From Microbacterium sp. VKM Ac-2870 (GTDB taxonomy: Bacteria; Actinomycetota; Actinomycetes; Actinomycetales; Microbacteriaceae), in the NCBI RefSeq assembly GCF_015350795.1, contig NZ_JADKSH010000005.1, forward strand, positions 1 through 64,000: a DNA stretch of 64,000 nucleotides. Direction: 5' to 3'. This document shows positions 62,327 through 64,000 of the stretch, piece after piece. Numbering within the stretch: position 1 is the stretch's first letter; the number at the start of each line of letters is the position of its first letter. Below the pieces are notes generated by a model. The model was not told where the DNA came from, did no database searches, and worked only from the letters and a program-made list of their open reading frames with translations. Position numbers and translations under genes: made by a program.

Positions 62327-62399
62327 GGGCCTCTAGCTCAGTCGGTAGAGCATCGGACTTTTAATCCGCGGGTCGTGGGTTCGAGCCCCACGGGGCCCA
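62327..62399 (+). tRNA. tRNA-Lys(TTT)
   Basis: 73 bases. Acceptor GGGCCTC / GGGGCCC (one G-T pair), anticodon loop CTTTTAA (anticodon TTT) and T arm GTGGG TTCGAGC CCCAC. No CCA is encoded. Confidence 0.95.
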
Positions 62400-62520
62400 C
62401 CGCATCAGCGGCAAACGTCACTCGTGTGCTCACCCGCAGCACGGAGGAACTCTCGGCCGCAACGGGATCTCACGGCCCGATTCCGCGTTCGCCAGCGAGC
62501 GTCGGGCCTATCCTGCACGA

Positions 62521-62976
62521 GTGGGGTTCTCACCGTGGGGCGCGGCCGTCGCTGCGTCGATGCTCGCGCCGAGCCTGCTCCTCTGGCCATGGCCACCGCG
62601 CACATCGATGCCCCCGTCGCGCGTACCTCGCACGCTGCTCTGGCTCGAACGGATCGGGCAGTTTCTGTGCGTGACTGTTGCGGCGCTCGTGTTGCCCGGG
62701 CCTCTCATCGCGGGATGGGCAGCGCCTCTGTTGCTCGCGGCGGCGGCCTACTACGCGCTGTGGGCGCGATACCTGTTCGGCGGGCGAACCACCGCGCTGC
62801 TGTTCGAACGCTGGTGGATCGTTCCGATTCCACTGGCCGTGTTCCCAGTCGCGGTGTTCCTCAGCGCGGCGGCGTGGCTCAGCAACCCCTGGCTGGCCGT
62901 CAGCGCGATCGTCCTCGCCGCCGGACACCTGCCTGCGTCCGCACTCCGCGCGCGTGCGGATCGAATGCGCGGCTAG
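62521..62976 (+). CDS. Small polytopic membrane protein
   Basis: A 151-residue protein with four to five hydrophobic segments (about residues 7-22, 45-65, 67-85, 97-118 and 122-138). GTG start. Conserved-type hypothetical; it resembles small DUF-type membrane proteins, but no family is recognised. Its stop overlaps that of the opposing DUF2510 gene by four bases. Confidence 0.6.
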   Translation: MGFSPWGAAVAASMLAPSLLLWPWPPRTSMPPSRVPRTLLWLERIGQFLCVTVAALVLPGPLIAGWAAPLLLAAAAYYALWARYLFGGRTTALLFERWWIVPIPLAVFPVAVFLSAAAWLSNPWLAVSAIVLAAGHLPASALRARADRMRG

Positions 62977-63704
62977 CTGCCCTGCACGTTCTGCAGAACC
63001 GCCTGCATCACCTGGGAGACCACCGAGGTGATCAGCCAGATCGAAGCGACGAAGCTCAGGGCCGTCGCCGCAATCCACGTCCACAGCGGCGCCGATCCGC
63101 CCGCGACCGTCCGTCGACGCAAGACGACGGCGCGTCCGATCATGTAGACGGCCGCCCCCGGGCTGAGAAGCACGAAGAACGACCAGGCCCAGCTGAACGG
63201 CGCCACCACTCCGCGACGCTTCAGCTCCCGCCAATCGAGCCAGCTGAAGAGAACGAACGCCGCGTAGAAGAGCCAGGCGACGAGCGCGATCACCCACGTA
63301 TGCGCCTGCCAGGACAGCAGTTCGCCCACCGCACGCGACCCACGCGACATCGCCGTCACGGCAGAGACATAGCCGTTCCAGTCGATGAGGAAAATCGAGA
63401 GCATCGGAAGCACGGATGCCGCGACAGCGAGCCACACCCAGACGGTGGTCGTCGACACGTCGACCACCGGCGGAGTCGCCGACGGACCGGCGTAAGCCGG
63501 AGCCGAGGGGTAGGCGGATTGCACGGGCGTCGCAGGCACGGCGACCGGTGCGACCGGTGCGACAGCGGGGGCGTTGGCGGATGTCGGAGCGTATTCGCCG
63601 AAGCGCGGGGCGGCGACCGTCTGAGCCGTCCACTGCGTGCCGTCCCACCAGCGGCGGGCCGCGGCGTCCGCGGGGTCCGGGTACCAGCCGGCGGGGGCGC
63701 TCAC
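62973..63704 (-). CDS. DUF2510-domain membrane protein
   Basis: A 243-residue protein. The N-terminal DUF2510 motif GWYPDPADAAARRWWDG is followed by an Ala/Pro/Val-rich linker and four hydrophobic segments from about residue 87. Such proteins are abundant in actinobacteria, with no defined role. Its start overlaps the stop of the isochorismatase-family gene upstream by four bases. Confidence 0.8.
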   Translation of the reverse strand: MSAPAGWYPDPADAAARRWWDGTQWTAQTVAAPRFGEYAPTSANAPAVAPVAPVAVPATPVQSAYPSAPAYAGPSATPPVVDVSTTTVWVWLAVAASVLPMLSIFLIDWNGYVSAVTAMSRGSRAVGELLSWQAHTWVIALVAWLFYAAFVLFSWLDWRELKRRGVVAPFSWAWSFFVLLSPGAAVYMIGRAVVLRRRTVAGGSAPLWTWIAATALSFVASIWLITSVVSQVMQAVLQNVQGS

Positions 63705-64000
63705 GACGCCGCCCCCACGAGCTCGGCACCCGCGTGTGCGAGTTCGGCGAGCGCGGCATCCGAGGATTCGGGGGCGACGCCAGCGACGAGTTCGGTCAGC
63801 ACGCGCACGTGCAGGCCGTGCTCGATGGCGTCGAGCGCCGATGCGCGCACGCAGTAGTCGGTCGCGAGGCCGGCGACGTCGACCTCCGTCACACCGTGGG
63901 CGCTCAACAGGGCCGACACCTTCTCCCCCGCATCCGTCGTGCCTTCGAACAGCGAATAGGCGGGCATGCCCTGTCCTTTCTTCACGTGGTGGGTCACGGC
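63701..64000 (-). CDS. pncA: Nicotinamidase / isochorismatase-family hydrolase, C-terminal part
   Basis: The last 99 residues only; the 5' end is beyond the window. The catalytic Cys is in GLATDYCVRASALDA and the Lys-containing VKKGQG lies near the visible start. PncA converts nicotinamide to nicotinate. The isochorismatase superfamily is certain; the nicotinamidase assignment rests on TDYCV and the preceding residues. Confidence 0.75.
   Translation of the reverse strand, partial: AVTHHVKKGQGMPAYSLFEGTTDAGEKVSALLSAHGVTEVDVAGLATDYCVRASALDAIEHGLHVRVLTELVAGVAPESSDAALAELAHAGAELVGAAS

Noticed and set aside
62424-63857. A 477-codon plus-strand frame across the membrane protein and DUF2510 genes
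   Set aside because: Crosses two genes in the wrong frame and begins just after tRNA-Lys; Arg-rich with no domain.

Overview
The window is high-GC DNA from an actinobacterium. The gene set points to Microbacteriaceae, most likely Microbacterium or a close relative: a fused ispD-ispF, carD, the senX3-regX3 pair, atypical GlnR next to ppk, sigK-rskA beside a fasciclin lipoprotein, a DUF2510 protein and a DUF4032 protein. The genus call is an inference from gene content, not a sequence comparison.

Positions 1 to about 22720 are accessory DNA. The order is: a decayed IS3-family remnant (1-905); a truncated secreted-peptide gene with a membrane-protein partner, cut by an intact IS3-family element (1775-3021); a possible ADP-ribosyltransferase-fold protein; a PadR regulator with its membrane partner and a near-perfect operator palindrome; and a secreted DUF2599 protein. 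Then comes a run of immunity-like genes mixed with HNH-nuclease toxin-tip fragments (6283-8972), a TetR-controlled secreted peptide, and an arsenic-resistance block (11561-19008: MerR, ArsC, ArsR-ArsC fusion, Acr3, thioredoxin reductase, second ArsC, flavoprotein, ArsR, ArsN-like acetyltransferase). A PH/SHOCT protein, an endonuclease VII homologue, a tyrosine integrase and an excisionase-like gene follow, ending next to tRNA-Thr(TGT) at 22723-22795. This looks like the integrase end of a genomic island.

From 22900 onward the content is core chromosome. 22911-31803 carries a lipoprotein, a DsbA-like protein without CXXC, a sugar-import ATPase, and rlmB, cysS and ispDF. 31931-36666 carries carD and the phosphate sensing block regX3-senX3 / phoU, with gpm. 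36708-45458 carries a methyltransferase, a FUSC protein, a YgfZ-like protein, a nitrobindin-like protein, glnR, ppk, a NUDIX-histidine phosphatase and a phosphopantetheinyl transferase. 45517-52609 carries a secreted peptide with a membrane partner, an M1 peptidase, a Pls/PosA-type NRPS-like synthetase and a Rho-N coiled-coil protein. 52792-56984 is pstSCAB. The window ends with pabC, rskA-sigK, a fasciclin lipoprotein, tRNA-Lys(TTT) and a partial nicotinamidase.

Several groups work together. The phosphate genes (senX3-regX3, phoU, ppk, pstSCAB) share direct-repeat PHO-box-like sequences upstream. sigK-rskA and the fasciclin lipoprotein match the mycobacterial SigK regulon layout, and a SigK-like promoter is visible. 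The PPTase may activate the carrier domain of the nearby synthetase. The least-explained material is the toxin/immunity scrap region and three loci that pair a glycine-rich, Cys-containing secreted protein with a small membrane protein.
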